64,000 nt of DNA from Emticicia aquatica (lineage in GTDB: Bacteria; Bacteroidota; Bacteroidia; Cytophagales; Spirosomataceae). This document shows, piece after piece, positions 18,364 through 27,054 of the stretch. Numbering within the stretch: position 1 is the stretch's first letter; every line of letters begins with the position of its first letter. The position numbers and the translations under genes are program-made. The stretch covers positions 1,570,001-1,634,000 of the forward strand of contig NZ_CAKLPY010000001.1 of NCBI RefSeq assembly GCF_923079645.1, written 5' to 3'. The notes beneath the pieces are model-generated. The model saw only the letters and a program-made list of their open reading frames with translations. It had not been told where the DNA came from and searched no databases.

Positions 18364-18371
18364 TAATTTTG
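18364..18371 (+). promoter_or_regulatory. Candidate -7 box for pdxA
   Basis: TAATTTTG matches TAnnTTTG and lies 19 bases before the GTG start, predicting a leader of only about a dozen bases. No -33 match is seen. Confidence 0.5.
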
Positions 18372-18390
18372 TATAAATATTGATAACAAA

Positions 18391-19467
18391 GTGAGCGAAA
18401 TTCATAAACCAATTATTGGAATTAGTATTGGTGACTTCAACGGTATTGGCCCAGAAGTTATCCTAAAAGCAGTTGGTGGAAACCGACTTAATAAAATTTG
18501 TACACCTGTTATTTATGGTTCGGCAAAAGTAATTAATCGTTATCGACAATTGCTTGATATTAAAGACTGGCAATTTTTCACGATTCAACGAGTTGAACAA
18601 CTTAACCATAAACAAGTAAATGTAATAAATTGCATGAACGACCAACATTTGGAAGTTCAACCTGGAAATATTACTCCTGAAGCTGGGAAGTTAGCTTTTG
18701 AATCCTTGAAAAGAGCCGTTGATGATTTAAAAGCAGGTAAAATTGATGCTTTAGTTACAGCACCAATTAATAAGCATAATATTCAAAATGATAGTTTTAA
18801 GTTTCCAGGGCATACAGAGTTTTTGGCGGATGCTTTTGGCGTAAATCAAGAATTGATGTTTATGGTAAGTGATGATTTGAAAATTGGAGTTGCAACTGGT
18901 CATTTGCCTTTAGAACAAGTCAAAACAAAAATTAGTAAAGAATTAATTATCAAAAAATTAGACCAAATAAAGTCATCACTGATTCGAGACTTTAACATTC
19001 AAAAACCTAAAATTGCTATCTTAGGTTTAAATCCTCATGCAGGTGAAAATGGATTATTGGGCAATGAAGAACTCGAAATCATTCAGCCTGCTTTAGTTGA
19101 ATATAAAAAGAAAGGCAATTTAGTTTTTGGTCCATTTCCAGCCGATGGTTTCTTTGGAACTGCCGCTTGGAAAAATTACGATGCAGTTTTGGCAATGTAT
19201 CATGACCAAGGTTTGATGCCATTCAAAATGATTGCCTTTGAAAATGGCGTGAACTTTACTGCCGGACTTCCAAAAGTTCGGACTTCGCCTGACCATGGTA
19301 CAGCATACGATATTGCAGGAAAAAACATCGCAGACGAGTCATCAATGCTAAATGCTATCTATATGGCCATAGACATTGCCCGAAATCGTAAGGAATTGAG
19401 CGATTTAGAATTAAATTCTATGAAAAAGAAGACAATTGTACTGAAAGAAGCTTCAATGGAAGATTAA
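18391..19467 (+). CDS. pdxA: 4-hydroxythreonine-4-phosphate dehydrogenase
   Basis: PdxA oxidises 4-phosphohydroxy-L-threonine in the DXP-dependent pathway to pyridoxal phosphate, in the cytosol. It has 358 residues, somewhat longer than the E. coli enzyme. The N-terminal GISIGDFNGIGPEVILKA and the metal-binding His residues in FPGHTEFLAD, LNPHAGENG and AMYHDQGLMPFK are all seen. The start is GTG at 18391; no ATG lies nearby, and a -7 box just upstream supports it. It is divergent from the hydroxyacid dehydrogenase and followed by a hairpin shared with the convergent recombinase gene. No other pyridoxal genes are in the window. Confidence 0.95.
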   Translation: MSEIHKPIIGISIGDFNGIGPEVILKAVGGNRLNKICTPVIYGSAKVINRYRQLLDIKDWQFFTIQRVEQLNHKQVNVINCMNDQHLEVQPGNITPEAGKLAFESLKRAVDDLKAGKIDALVTAPINKHNIQNDSFKFPGHTEFLADAFGVNQELMFMVSDDLKIGVATGHLPLEQVKTKISKELIIKKLDQIKSSLIRDFNIQKPKIAILGLNPHAGENGLLGNEELEIIQPALVEYKKKGNLVFGPFPADGFFGTAAWKNYDAVLAMYHDQGLMPFKMIAFENGVNFTAGLPKVRTSPDHGTAYDIAGKNIADESSMLNAIYMAIDIARNRKELSDLELNSMKKKTIVLKEASMED

Positions 19468-19473
19468 AATAGC

Positions 19474-19505
19474 GAAGCGATGAGATGTTTACATTTCATC
19501 GCTTC
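19474..19505. terminator. Hairpin between convergent pdxA and recombinase genes
   Basis: The 14-base arms (19474-19487 and 19492-19505) pair throughout with one G-T around the loop TTTA. T-runs are poor on both sides, so termination strength is uncertain. Confidence 0.55.
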
Positions 19506-19518
19506 AATGCAAATTATA

Positions 19519-20361
19519 CTATACTTCTAAATCTTCAAATGGACTTCTAATATTCACAAGCTCAACCTGAGCGATTTGGTTATAAATAGCCGTTGTTTGT
19601 AAATAACGATGTCCTAAAATTTCTTGTAACAAATGAATATCCATTCCTCTTTCCAAGCAATGTACAGCATAACTATGCCGTAAGGTATGCACTGAAGCAT
19701 CTTTTTGAATTTTGGCTTTTAGTATCGCTTGTTGAAAAACCAATTGTACACTTCTAGGGCTATACGTTTTGCCATTTTCACCACCAAAGAGCAGTTCCTG
19801 AGGTTTATATTTATCCAAATAAGCCTGCATAATCGGAATCAAATTTTTAGGAAGCATCAAAATTCTACCTTTTTCAGACTTCGACGGAGAAATATTTATT
19901 TGCCTTTTCTCAAAATCAAGGTCGTTTACTTTCATATTTAAAACGTCACTTAATTTCAATCCAGCTGCATAAATAATAGACATCAAAGCTTTATGTTTTA
20001 AATTATCTAACACTTCAATAATTTTAACAACTTCTTTTTCAGTCAAAATTTCAGGAAGCCCCTCTCCTTTTGACTCTCCATTGGCTTTAATCCCTAACTT
20101 ACGATTAAAGATTATTTCGTAAAATAATTTGATGGCCTTTCCAGCTTGTAAAGATGCTTCAAGGCTACCTCCTTTTTTTTCTCCTAGTTCTACTAGATAG
20201 GCAGAAATTAATTCTTCGGTAATCTTACTTTGGGGCAAATCTCTAAAATGATTATAAAAAACAAAAATAGCATTTCTATAAGCGGCTATTGTTTGTGAGT
20301 TATATTTGCCTTTTCTCAATAGTTCGGTAAAACGTTCAATCAGATGGGTCACAGCTAGCAA
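19519..20361 (-). CDS. Orphan tyrosine recombinase (XerD-like), Arg I replaced by Lys
   Basis: The 280 residues contain an N-terminal SAM-like core-binding domain (about 8-90) and a phage-integrase catalytic domain. Box II is complete: HTLRHSYAVHC, LQEILGHRYLQTTAIYNQI (His-x-x-Arg, Gly-His, Tyr nucleophile). Box I, normally GLRxSE, reads AAGLKLSDVL, so the first catalytic Arg is Lys; the codon is clearly AAA. The end, VNIRSPFEDLEV, is like integron/IS-type recombinases. There is no ATG at the start: TTG at 20361 and GTG at 20352 are the choices, with a TAA two codons further upstream. No att repeats, tRNA or phage genes flank it, so it looks like a stand-alone chromosomal recombinase. Confidence 0.85.
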   Translation of the reverse strand: MLAVTHLIERFTELLRKGKYNSQTIAAYRNAIFVFYNHFRDLPQSKITEELISAYLVELGEKKGGSLEASLQAGKAIKLFYEIIFNRKLGIKANGESKGEGLPEILTEKEVVKIIEVLDNLKHKALMSIIYAAGLKLSDVLNMKVNDLDFEKRQINISPSKSEKGRILMLPKNLIPIMQAYLDKYKPQELLFGGENGKTYSPRSVQLVFQQAILKAKIQKDASVHTLRHSYAVHCLERGMDIHLLQEILGHRYLQTTAIYNQIAQVELVNIRSPFEDLEV

Positions 20362-20497
20362 AAATTATATATATATTATTCAGGGGTGAAAATTATCAAT
20401 AATGACTGATAATTAAAAACAAAGTAACGATCAATTCGTATTTTTTTGTAATTTTTGCATGAAACTCCAATTAAACTTACAAAAATCAATTTAGAAG

Positions 20498-21877
20498 ATG
20501 TTAATAGCTTTCATTGTTTTATATTTAATACTTACAATACTTATTGGGTGGTACGCTTCTAGATTCGTAAAAACATCCAGCGACTTTGCAATCGCAGGTC
20601 GTCGAATGCCAACTTATGTAGTTGCATCTGGACTTTTTGCAACGTGGTTTGGCTCTGAAACTGTTATGGGGGCTTCTTCTGAGTTTGTTGAAAAAGGAAT
20701 TTTAGGTGTGATTGAAGACCCATTTGGAGCAGCTTTATGTTTGTTATTGATTGGATTATTTTTCGCTCGTCCACTTTACAGATTAAATATTCTTACTTTT
20801 AGTGATTATTTTAGCATTAGATATAACAAAAAAGTAGAATGGATTTCTGCAATTTTTATGATTCCGTCCTATTTTAGTTGGATTGCAGCCCAGCTAGTAG
20901 CATTGGCCATAGTTTTGCAGGCAATTGCCAATATTCCTTTCTTTTGGGGAATAATTATTTGTGCTTCTGTCGTTTTATTCTATACTTATGTTGGCGGAAT
21001 GTGGTCGGTCGCAATCACAGATACGATTCAAACTGCTATTATAATTATTGGAATGATTTTCCTGATGTTTACTTTAATTAATGAGGTGGGTAGTTTAGAA
21101 AAAGTAGTTGCAAACACGCCAAAAGATTTTTTTAGGTTCACACCCAAAGAAAATTCTATAACCAAATGGATAGCATATTTTGGAGCTTGGATAACAATTG
21201 GGTGGGGTTCGATTCCTCAACAAGATGTTTTTCAGCGAACACTTTCTGCAAAAAATGAAAATGTGGCTGTAAAAAGTGCTTATTGGTCAGCTTTAATGTA
21301 TTTTACAATTGCTTCAATGCCATTAATTATCGCTCTTTGTGGAACAACGCTCTACCATGATTTAAAAACTGCTGATACTCAAATGCTCATACCAATTTTA
21401 GTTTTAAAACACACTTCAATCGGAATGCAAATTGTTTTTTTTGGAGCTTTATTATCAGCAATTTTAAGTACTTGTAGTGGTGCAATATTAGCTCCAGCAA
21501 CAGTTTTAGGAGAAAATTTGATAAAACCATTGTATGGAGATAAAATTTCTGATGAAAAACTTCTAAAAATCATGCGATATTCGGTTGTTGGAATTACCTT
21601 GATTAGCGTAATTCTTTCATTGAATAAATCTGAAATTTATGAATTAGTTGGAGAATCTTCAGCTTTGAGTTTGGTCGCTCTTTTTGTACCTTTAGTAGCC
21701 GGACTTTATTGGAAAAAAGCCAATGGTCTTGGGGCAATCTTGTCAATGACCCTTGGCACAGCGGTTTGGACTTTTTTTGAATTTTACGAAACCGAAATTC
21801 CTTCCATGATTTGGGGTTTGTTAGCGAGTATGATGGGAATGTTTTTCGGAGCATTAAAGAAAGAAAAGATAGCATAA
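20498..21877 (+). CDS. Sodium:solute symporter (SSS) family transporter
   Basis: This 459-residue inner-membrane protein has about 12-13 hydrophobic helices and the SSS fold. Landmarks are the N-terminal helix followed by SSDFAIAGRRMPTYVVASGLFATWFGSETVMGA, the helix 2-3 region, and WITIGWGSIPQQDVFQRTLSAKN, which matches the SSS signature GxxxxPQxxxR. It probably couples uptake of an organic solute to Na+; the closest families carry proline, choline or uncharacterised solutes, and I cannot choose. A DUF1801 gene starts 12 bp after its stop and is probably co-transcribed. Confidence 0.9.
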   Translation: MLIAFIVLYLILTILIGWYASRFVKTSSDFAIAGRRMPTYVVASGLFATWFGSETVMGASSEFVEKGILGVIEDPFGAALCLLLIGLFFARPLYRLNILTFSDYFSIRYNKKVEWISAIFMIPSYFSWIAAQLVALAIVLQAIANIPFFWGIIICASVVLFYTYVGGMWSVAITDTIQTAIIIIGMIFLMFTLINEVGSLEKVVANTPKDFFRFTPKENSITKWIAYFGAWITIGWGSIPQQDVFQRTLSAKNENVAVKSAYWSALMYFTIASMPLIIALCGTTLYHDLKTADTQMLIPILVLKHTSIGMQIVFFGALLSAILSTCSGAILAPATVLGENLIKPLYGDKISDEKLLKIMRYSVVGITLISVILSLNKSEIYELVGESSALSLVALFVPLVAGLYWKKANGLGAILSMTLGTAVWTFFEFYETEIPSMIWGLLASMMGMFFGALKKEKIA

Positions 21878-21888
21878 TCATTTTTTTT

Positions 21889-22308
21889 ATGATGAAATAT
21901 ATTTCAATTGATGATTTTATTGAAAGTCAAGAACCAGAAATTAGCTCTTTACTCTGGCAAATCAGAGAAACTATTTTGAATGCTCACCCAAAAATGAAAG
22001 AACGGTTTTTGTTTAATACCGCTATGTTTGGCATTAAAAATGAATTATGCTATTTTGTAATAATTAAGAAAAACAAAGGAGTTGAGATTGGTTTTCACCG
22101 AGGTTTCCAACTGTCTAACGAGCAAGGTTTACTAGAAAGTAAAAAAAGAATGTATATTCACGGAATTACGTTTAAAAATTTAGAAGATTTTAGAGAAAAA
22201 GAGGCTTCTTTCAATGAAATTTTGCAAGAAGCCATTATTTTGGACGATATTAACGATAAATCAATTTTTTCTGAAATATTACAAGCAGGTAGAAAAAAGA
22301 AATCATAA
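21889..22308 (+). CDS. DUF1801 domain protein
   Basis: This is a small cytosolic protein of 139 residues from the ATG at 21889 (a second ATG follows immediately). The frame is open upstream into the symporter gene, but that part is only overlap. The DUF1801/YdhG-like pattern is seen: YISIDDFIESQEPEISSLLWQIRETILNAHP followed by a FNTAMFG(I)K strand and a GFHRG segment. Relatives have been called iron chaperones or are unassigned, so the function is unknown. It converges with the flavoprotein gene, overlapping its 3' end by six bases. Confidence 0.8.
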   Translation: MMKYISIDDFIESQEPEISSLLWQIRETILNAHPKMKERFLFNTAMFGIKNELCYFVIIKKNKGVEIGFHRGFQLSNEQGLLESKKRMYIHGITFKNLEDFREKEASFNEILQEAIILDDINDKSIFSEILQAGRKKKS

Positions 22309-23517
22309 ATTTTGAGCAGCAATCCAACCGCCAGTCCAAGCGGCTTGAAAGTTAAATCCTCCAGTTATTGCATCAATATTTAGTACTTCACCAGCCAAAA
22401 ATAAGTTTGGATATTTTTTCAAACTGTACGATTCAAAGTCAATTTCAGATAAATCAACACCACCCGCAGTTACAAATTCTTCTTTGAAGGTACTTTTCCC
22501 ATTTACTTCAAATGTCGATGCCGTCAATTGTTCTGTTAATCGCTGAATATGTTTTTTTCCTGTTTCCGCCCATTTTTGAAATTCGCCAATCTGAGCAGCT
22601 TTACACAAACTTTTCCATAACCTAATGGGCAATCCTAATTCTGCATTTGCCATAACATTTTTCTTAGATTGGGCATTAATTTGATTATGCAGAAAAGCTT
22701 TAACAAATTCTATATCTTTATTTCCAAGCCAATTTACCTGAATACCAAACTTATAATTAGCTGCATTTAAGTCTCTTGCTGCCCAAGAAGACAATTTTAA
22801 AATCCCAGGCCCAGACAAGCCCCAATGTGTAATTAATGTTGACCCATTACTTTCAAAATTAGTTTTTTGAATCTTAATAATGGCATTTGGAACCGATAAA
22901 CCCATTAAATCAGACAGTCTTTCATCTTTAATATTGAAAGTAAAAAGCGATGGAACAGGCTGAATAATGTTGATTTTTAATTTTTCGAGTAAATTCCAAA
23001 TGGCATTATCACTTCCAGTTGCAATCATCAATTTTTGGCTCTGCAATAATCTATCGCCCGAAACCCTTAATTTCCAATTTGAGGTATTCGTTTTTAGATA
23101 TTCAAAATGCTCCACTCTTGCATTGGTTATCACCTCAATATTGTTTCTTTGGGCAGCTTCCAAAAGGCAATCAATAATAGATTGTGAAGAATCACTCACA
23201 GGAAACATTCTTCCATCTGCTTCTTTCTTTATTTTCACACCTCTCGACTCAAACCACTCAACTGTATGCGTTGGATTAAATCTTTTAAATGGCTCTAATA
23301 ATTCATTTTCACCTCTTGGATAATACTTTACCAATTTTGATGGTTCAAAACAAGCATGGGTAACGTTGCATCTTCCTCCACCTGAAACTTTTACTTTCTG
23401 TAAAACATCTCGTCCTCGCTCTAAAATTGCAATTCGTAAACCTGTTTTTTTTTCAGCTGTATTAATAGCTGCAAAAAAACCAGCTGCACCACCACCTACA
23501 ACTATAATATCGTACAT
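22303..23517 (-). CDS. HI0933/YhiN-family flavoprotein (NAD(P)/FAD-dependent oxidoreductase)
   Basis: The 404 residues have an FAD-binding Rossmann fold at the N-terminus (DIIVVGGGAAGFFAAI), the family signature KVKVSGGGRCNVTH, and the C-terminal FAD motif LFLAGEVLNIDAITGGFNFQAAWTGG. These are typical of the HI0933 family (YhiN in E. coli), whose reaction is not established. Its start codon directly follows the stop codon of the upstream lipoprotein gene on the same strand, so the two genes are probably translated from one mRNA. It converges with the DUF1801 gene with a six-base overlap. Confidence 0.92.
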   Translation of the reverse strand: MYDIIVVGGGAAGFFAAINTAEKKTGLRIAILERGRDVLQKVKVSGGGRCNVTHACFEPSKLVKYYPRGENELLEPFKRFNPTHTVEWFESRGVKIKKEADGRMFPVSDSSQSIIDCLLEAAQRNNIEVITNARVEHFEYLKTNTSNWKLRVSGDRLLQSQKLMIATGSDNAIWNLLEKLKINIIQPVPSLFTFNIKDERLSDLMGLSVPNAIIKIQKTNFESNGSTLITHWGLSGPGILKLSSWAARDLNAANYKFGIQVNWLGNKDIEFVKAFLHNQINAQSKKNVMANAELGLPIRLWKSLCKAAQIGEFQKWAETGKKHIQRLTEQLTASTFEVNGKSTFKEEFVTAGGVDLSEIDFESYSLKKYPNLFLAGEVLNIDAITGGFNFQAAWTGGWIAAQNL

Positions 23518-24012
23518 TTACTTGATGTATTTTTCTTCAAAGTAAACTCTTTTTTCTCGTAAAATCTTAACTAAATTTTCAATTTCTTTCGGAGAGTTGC
23601 CATTTTCAAAAGTAACTTTATGCTTCACATCTCCTTTAATTATTTCAACCCATTCTTTGCCACCATCAGCACAATCAGGGCAGCCAATCACTTCGTCTAA
23701 TTTCTTAAATGTGTCAAAATTAATGTTTTGAGTAATGTTTGAAACTAAAGTATTGGTAAGAGGTTCTTTGTAAATTTGGGGAACACCACCTATTGCTCCT
23801 CTTCCTTCGGTATAATAAACCGTAAAAATTAATTCATTATTAGAAAACTCCATTTCCTTTCGACAAGGCCCTACACACATTCCGAAGCTTGTTCCATAAT
23901 TGACTACATAATCATTCATACTTACCTCAGCATTTGGAGCATCATTATCTTTTGCACAATTTGTTAGAAATATTGTGGAAAGAATCATTGTGAACATCAG
24001 TTGCATTTTCAT
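23518..24012 (-). CDS. Hypothetical lipoprotein with paired cysteines
   Basis: This unrecognised protein has 164 residues. The signal peptide ends in a lipobox-like FLTNC, so Cys19 is the likely lipidation site, followed by AKDND. Two Cys pairs stand out in the mature part: MCVGPC in SFGMCVGPCRKEMEF and CPDC in VIGCPDCADGGKEW. They could form disulfides in the periplasm or bind a metal or haem; there is no CXXCH. The C-terminus is a Lys/Glu-rich helix. It is the first gene of a two-gene unit with the HI0933-type flavoprotein, which hints at a shared redox theme (inference only). Confidence 0.65.
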   Translation of the reverse strand: MKMQLMFTMILSTIFLTNCAKDNDAPNAEVSMNDYVVNYGTSFGMCVGPCRKEMEFSNNELIFTVYYTEGRGAIGGVPQIYKEPLTNTLVSNITQNINFDTFKKLDEVIGCPDCADGGKEWVEIIKGDVKHKVTFENGNSPKEIENLVKILREKRVYFEEKYIK

Positions 24013-24127
24013 ATTTTAATCGGATTTTTGTGAAAAAATAATTGTGACCTATTTTTAGATTCGTAAAAAACATTTATTTCATTCATCTATTTTACTAGAT
24101 TCAAATTTTATAACAAAGGTTGGAAAA

Positions 24128-26251
24128 ATGACCACAAAACAAATACAATTAATTGCTCAAAGTGTTGGAGTTTCTGAAAAAAGTATTCAAAACACTATTA
24201 CTTTACTCGAAGAAGGTGCAACTGTACCATTTATTTCTCGCTATCGAAAAGAAATGACTGGAAGCATGGATGAAGTACAAATTGCCAATACGAAAGACCT
24301 TTATAATAAATTTATTGAGGCTGATAAACGACGAGAAGCAATTATAAAGTCGATTGAAGAACAAGGAAAAATGACACCTGAGTTGCTTTTAAAACTCAAT
24401 AATGCCCTGTATATCAATGAATTAGAAGATTTGTATTTGCCATATAAACAAAAGCGAAAAACAAAAGCTTCTATTGCCATTGAAAAAGGACTTGAGCCTT
24501 TGGCACAAGTTATTTTTGCTCAAAAAGACCGTAATATTGAAACTATTGCCGAGAAGTATTTGACTGATAAAGTTGAAACAATTGCTGAAGCCCTTCAAGG
24601 TGCAAGAGATATTATGGCTGAATGGATTAATGAAGATATTCAAGCTAGAAATGCTGTTAGAAAACTTTTTGATAGAGAGGCTATTGTAACATCTAAGGTA
24701 AAAAAAGGCAAAAAAGAAGAAGGAGCAAAATATCAAGATTATTTTGAGTTTTCTGAGCCACTTTCGAGAATACCATCGCATCGGCTGTTAGCACTTCGAC
24801 GTGGAGAAGAAGAAGGTTTTTTATCAGTTGACATTTCGATTGAGACCGAACGAGGAACAGATGCCCTAGACCGCATTTATTTACGTGGTTTACCAGAAGC
24901 AAAAGAGCAAGTCGAATTGGCCATTAGCGATTCTTATGATAGGCTTTTGAAACCAAGTATAGAAACCGAATTTTCAAATATATCAAAACAAAAAGCTGAT
25001 AGTGAGGCAATTAAGATTTTTGCAAGTAATCTACGTCAACTTTTATTAGCTTCACCACTTGGACAAAAAAGAGTGATGGGCATTGACCCTGGCTTCCGAA
25101 CAGGCTGTAAAATTGTATGTTTAAACGAACAAGGCGATTTGCTTTACGATACTGTTGTTTATCCACTTGATAAAAAAATAGAAGCTGAAGCAATTCTAAA
25201 AAAGTTAATTTTAGACTATAAAATTGATGCTGTGGCCATTGGGAATGGCACTGCAAGTCGAGAAACAGAAAGTTTAGTAAAAGATTTGGTCAATAAATCT
25301 TCATTAAAATTGGCTGGAATTTATGTCGTTTCCGAGCAAGGTGCGTCGATTTATTCAGCCTCACCTATAGCCCGTGAGGAGTTTCCAAATAAAGACGTAA
25401 CCGTTAGAGGAGCAATTTCAATTGGTCGGAGATTGATGGACCCATTGGCCGAATTAGTAAAAATTGATGCAAAATCAATTGGCGTTGGACAATATCAGCA
25501 TGACGTTGAGCAGAAAATGCTAAAAGATAGCCTTGATTCAGTTGTTGAAAGTTGTGTAAACTTAGTTGGTGTTGAATTAAATACTGCAAGTAAGCATTTA
25601 CTCAGCTATGTTTCGGGTTTAGGACCTTCATTGGCACAAAATATTGTCGATTATCGAGCAAAAAATGGAGCTTTCAAATCTCGTGATGAATTGAAAAAAG
25701 TACCCCGTTTAGGAGCGAAAGCTTACGAACAAAGTGCTGGATTTTTGAGAATTCATGGAGCAGAGAATCCGTTAGATAATTCGGCTGTTCATCCAGAAAC
25801 GTATCCGATTGTACAAAAAATGGCTAAGGATTTGGGTGTAAAAGTTGCCGAACTTATTGGTAATGAGCAAATTAAGTCAAGAATTATTCTAAAAAACTAC
25901 ATTACTGAAAAAGTTGGTTTACCGACATTGAATGATATTTTATCAGAACTACAAAAACCAGGGCGTGACCCCCGAGAAGCTTTAGAAGCGTTCGAATTTG
26001 CCGCTGATGTTCATAAAATTGAAGATTTGAGAGAAGGAATGGTACTTCCTGGCATTGTCACAAATATTACTGCTTTTGGTTGTTTTGTTGATGTGGGAGT
26101 TCATCAAGATGGTTTGGTTCACGTTTCACAAATGGCCAATCGATTTATTAAAGACCCAAATGAGGTGGTGAAGGTTCACCAAAAAGTACAAGTTAAAGTC
26201 ATGGAAGTTGATATTCCACGTAAAAGAATCGGGTTGTCAATGAAATTTTAA
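24128..26251 (+). CDS. tex: Tex-family RNA-binding transcription accessory protein
   Basis: The 707 residues follow the Tex architecture: an N-terminal helical domain with SRYRKEMTGSMDEVQI, a YqgF/RNase H-like domain beginning GIDPGFRTGCKIVCLN, a helix-hairpin-helix region (SYVSGLGPSLAQNIVDYRAKNGAF), and a C-terminal S1 RNA-binding domain (about 635-705, GIVTNITAFGCFVDVGVHQDGLVH). Tex binds nucleic acid and associates with transcription, and it is almost universal in bacteria. It is slightly shorter than the roughly 770-residue E. coli protein. It is transcribed alone and followed by ssrA. Confidence 0.95.
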   Translation: MTTKQIQLIAQSVGVSEKSIQNTITLLEEGATVPFISRYRKEMTGSMDEVQIANTKDLYNKFIEADKRREAIIKSIEEQGKMTPELLLKLNNALYINELEDLYLPYKQKRKTKASIAIEKGLEPLAQVIFAQKDRNIETIAEKYLTDKVETIAEALQGARDIMAEWINEDIQARNAVRKLFDREAIVTSKVKKGKKEEGAKYQDYFEFSEPLSRIPSHRLLALRRGEEEGFLSVDISIETERGTDALDRIYLRGLPEAKEQVELAISDSYDRLLKPSIETEFSNISKQKADSEAIKIFASNLRQLLLASPLGQKRVMGIDPGFRTGCKIVCLNEQGDLLYDTVVYPLDKKIEAEAILKKLILDYKIDAVAIGNGTASRETESLVKDLVNKSSLKLAGIYVVSEQGASIYSASPIAREEFPNKDVTVRGAISIGRRLMDPLAELVKIDAKSIGVGQYQHDVEQKMLKDSLDSVVESCVNLVGVELNTASKHLLSYVSGLGPSLAQNIVDYRAKNGAFKSRDELKKVPRLGAKAYEQSAGFLRIHGAENPLDNSAVHPETYPIVQKMAKDLGVKVAELIGNEQIKSRIILKNYITEKVGLPTLNDILSELQKPGRDPREALEAFEFAADVHKIEDLREGMVLPGIVTNITAFGCFVDVGVHQDGLVHVSQMANRFIKDPNEVVKVHQKVQVKVMEVDIPRKRIGLSMKF

Positions 26252-26328
26252 TTGTTAAGTTAAAATCATTTTCTGATTTAATTTGAAAAAGAAATTTTAT
26301 AACGTATTCGATTATGAACTAAAAGAAC

Positions 26329-26336
26329 TAATTTTG
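26329..26336 (+). promoter_or_regulatory. Candidate -7 box for ssrA
   Basis: TAATTTTG lies 18 bases before the mature tmRNA 5' end. A TTCG about 20 bases upstream is a near-match to the -33 element. Confidence 0.5.
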
Positions 26337-26354
26337 CATTTATAATTAACAACT

Positions 26355-26725
26355 GGGGACGACCGGTTTTGACGGCGTGAGTGGTTGCGAGTATAAGCAT
26401 GTCGGGAGTTGGTAGAACCTCCTGTTAAAAATTCTTCCAAACAACAACTGGCAATACTTCGTATGCCATGGCTGCTTAATTCCGGAGTGAATTAAACATT
26501 AGCCACATCCCGCCTTGGCTAACCTTTGCTGCTGGGGAGTTCGGGGTGTCGCCCCGCAAAGGCGATTATGAGTGGGGAACTTATTCATAATTAGTATATA
26601 GGTTTCTAAGGTGATATTAAGGTCTGATGCTAACCTACTATTGCTCGAAAATAAATAGCAGCTAAGCATGTAGAAGGTTCGACAATTGCCAAGTTCGGAC
26701 CAGGGTTCGAGTCCCTGCGTCTCCA
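26355..26725 (+). ncRNA. ssrA: Transfer-messenger RNA (tmRNA)
   Basis: This is the tmRNA that rescues stalled ribosomes. The 5' end GGGGACG pairs with CGTCTCC at 26718-26724 to form a seven-base acceptor stem with one G-U. The T-arm is CAGGGTTCGAGTCCCTG. The discriminator is A at 26725 and the CCA is not encoded. The tag reading frame at 26450-26479 begins with a GGC resume codon and encodes GNTSYAMAA followed by TAA, a Bacteroidota-like degradation tag. Length is about 370 bases. A strong terminator follows directly. An 81-codon minus-strand frame over this gene is a shadow. Confidence 0.97.
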
Positions 26726-26726
26726 C

Positions 26727-26757
26727 AAAGACCTGATAATTCATTATCAGGTCTTTT
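26727..26757 (+). terminator. Rho-independent terminator of ssrA
   Basis: AAAGACCTGATAAT (26727-26740) pairs perfectly with ATTATCAGGTCTTT (26743-26756) around two loop bases, ending in a T-run. Confidence 0.92.
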
Positions 26758-27054
26758 TTAGTGATTCCGCATATCTTTTCAATTTAACTTAATGTTTAAG
26801 TTTCTATCTCTTTTTACACTTCAATTATTGTTCAAATATCGTATAATTACTATCGTTAATAATTCGTCAAAATCAATTATTAATACTAATTTTAGTATAA
26901 AACTGGCACTAATTTTGCTATATTAATACTCAAAAATGCACGTAATTTTATTTATTAAACACTAGTATTTTAAATAAAAACCTTCAAACTCTCGTAATAA
27001 GTGCATCAAAAGCGTTATTTCCTAATATTTATACTGATAACAGTTTCTTTCCTT
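26758..27054 (+). promoter_or_regulatory. AT-rich intergenic region with candidate -7 box of the hybrid kinase gene
   Basis: No gene is visible. TAATTTTG at 26910-26917 fits TAnnTTTG and would give a leader of about 130 bases to the ATG at 27055. Confidence 0.4.

Noticed and set aside
19519..20361. Genomic island or prophage around the recombinase
   Set aside because: Both flanks are ordinary genes, and there are no att repeats, tRNA or phage functions.
22967..23323. 118-codon plus-strand frame
   Set aside because: Antisense shadow of the HI0933 flavoprotein gene with no independent support.
26499..26744. 81-codon minus-strand frame
   Set aside because: It lies over ssrA; the tmRNA acceptor stem, T-arm and tag explain the sequence.
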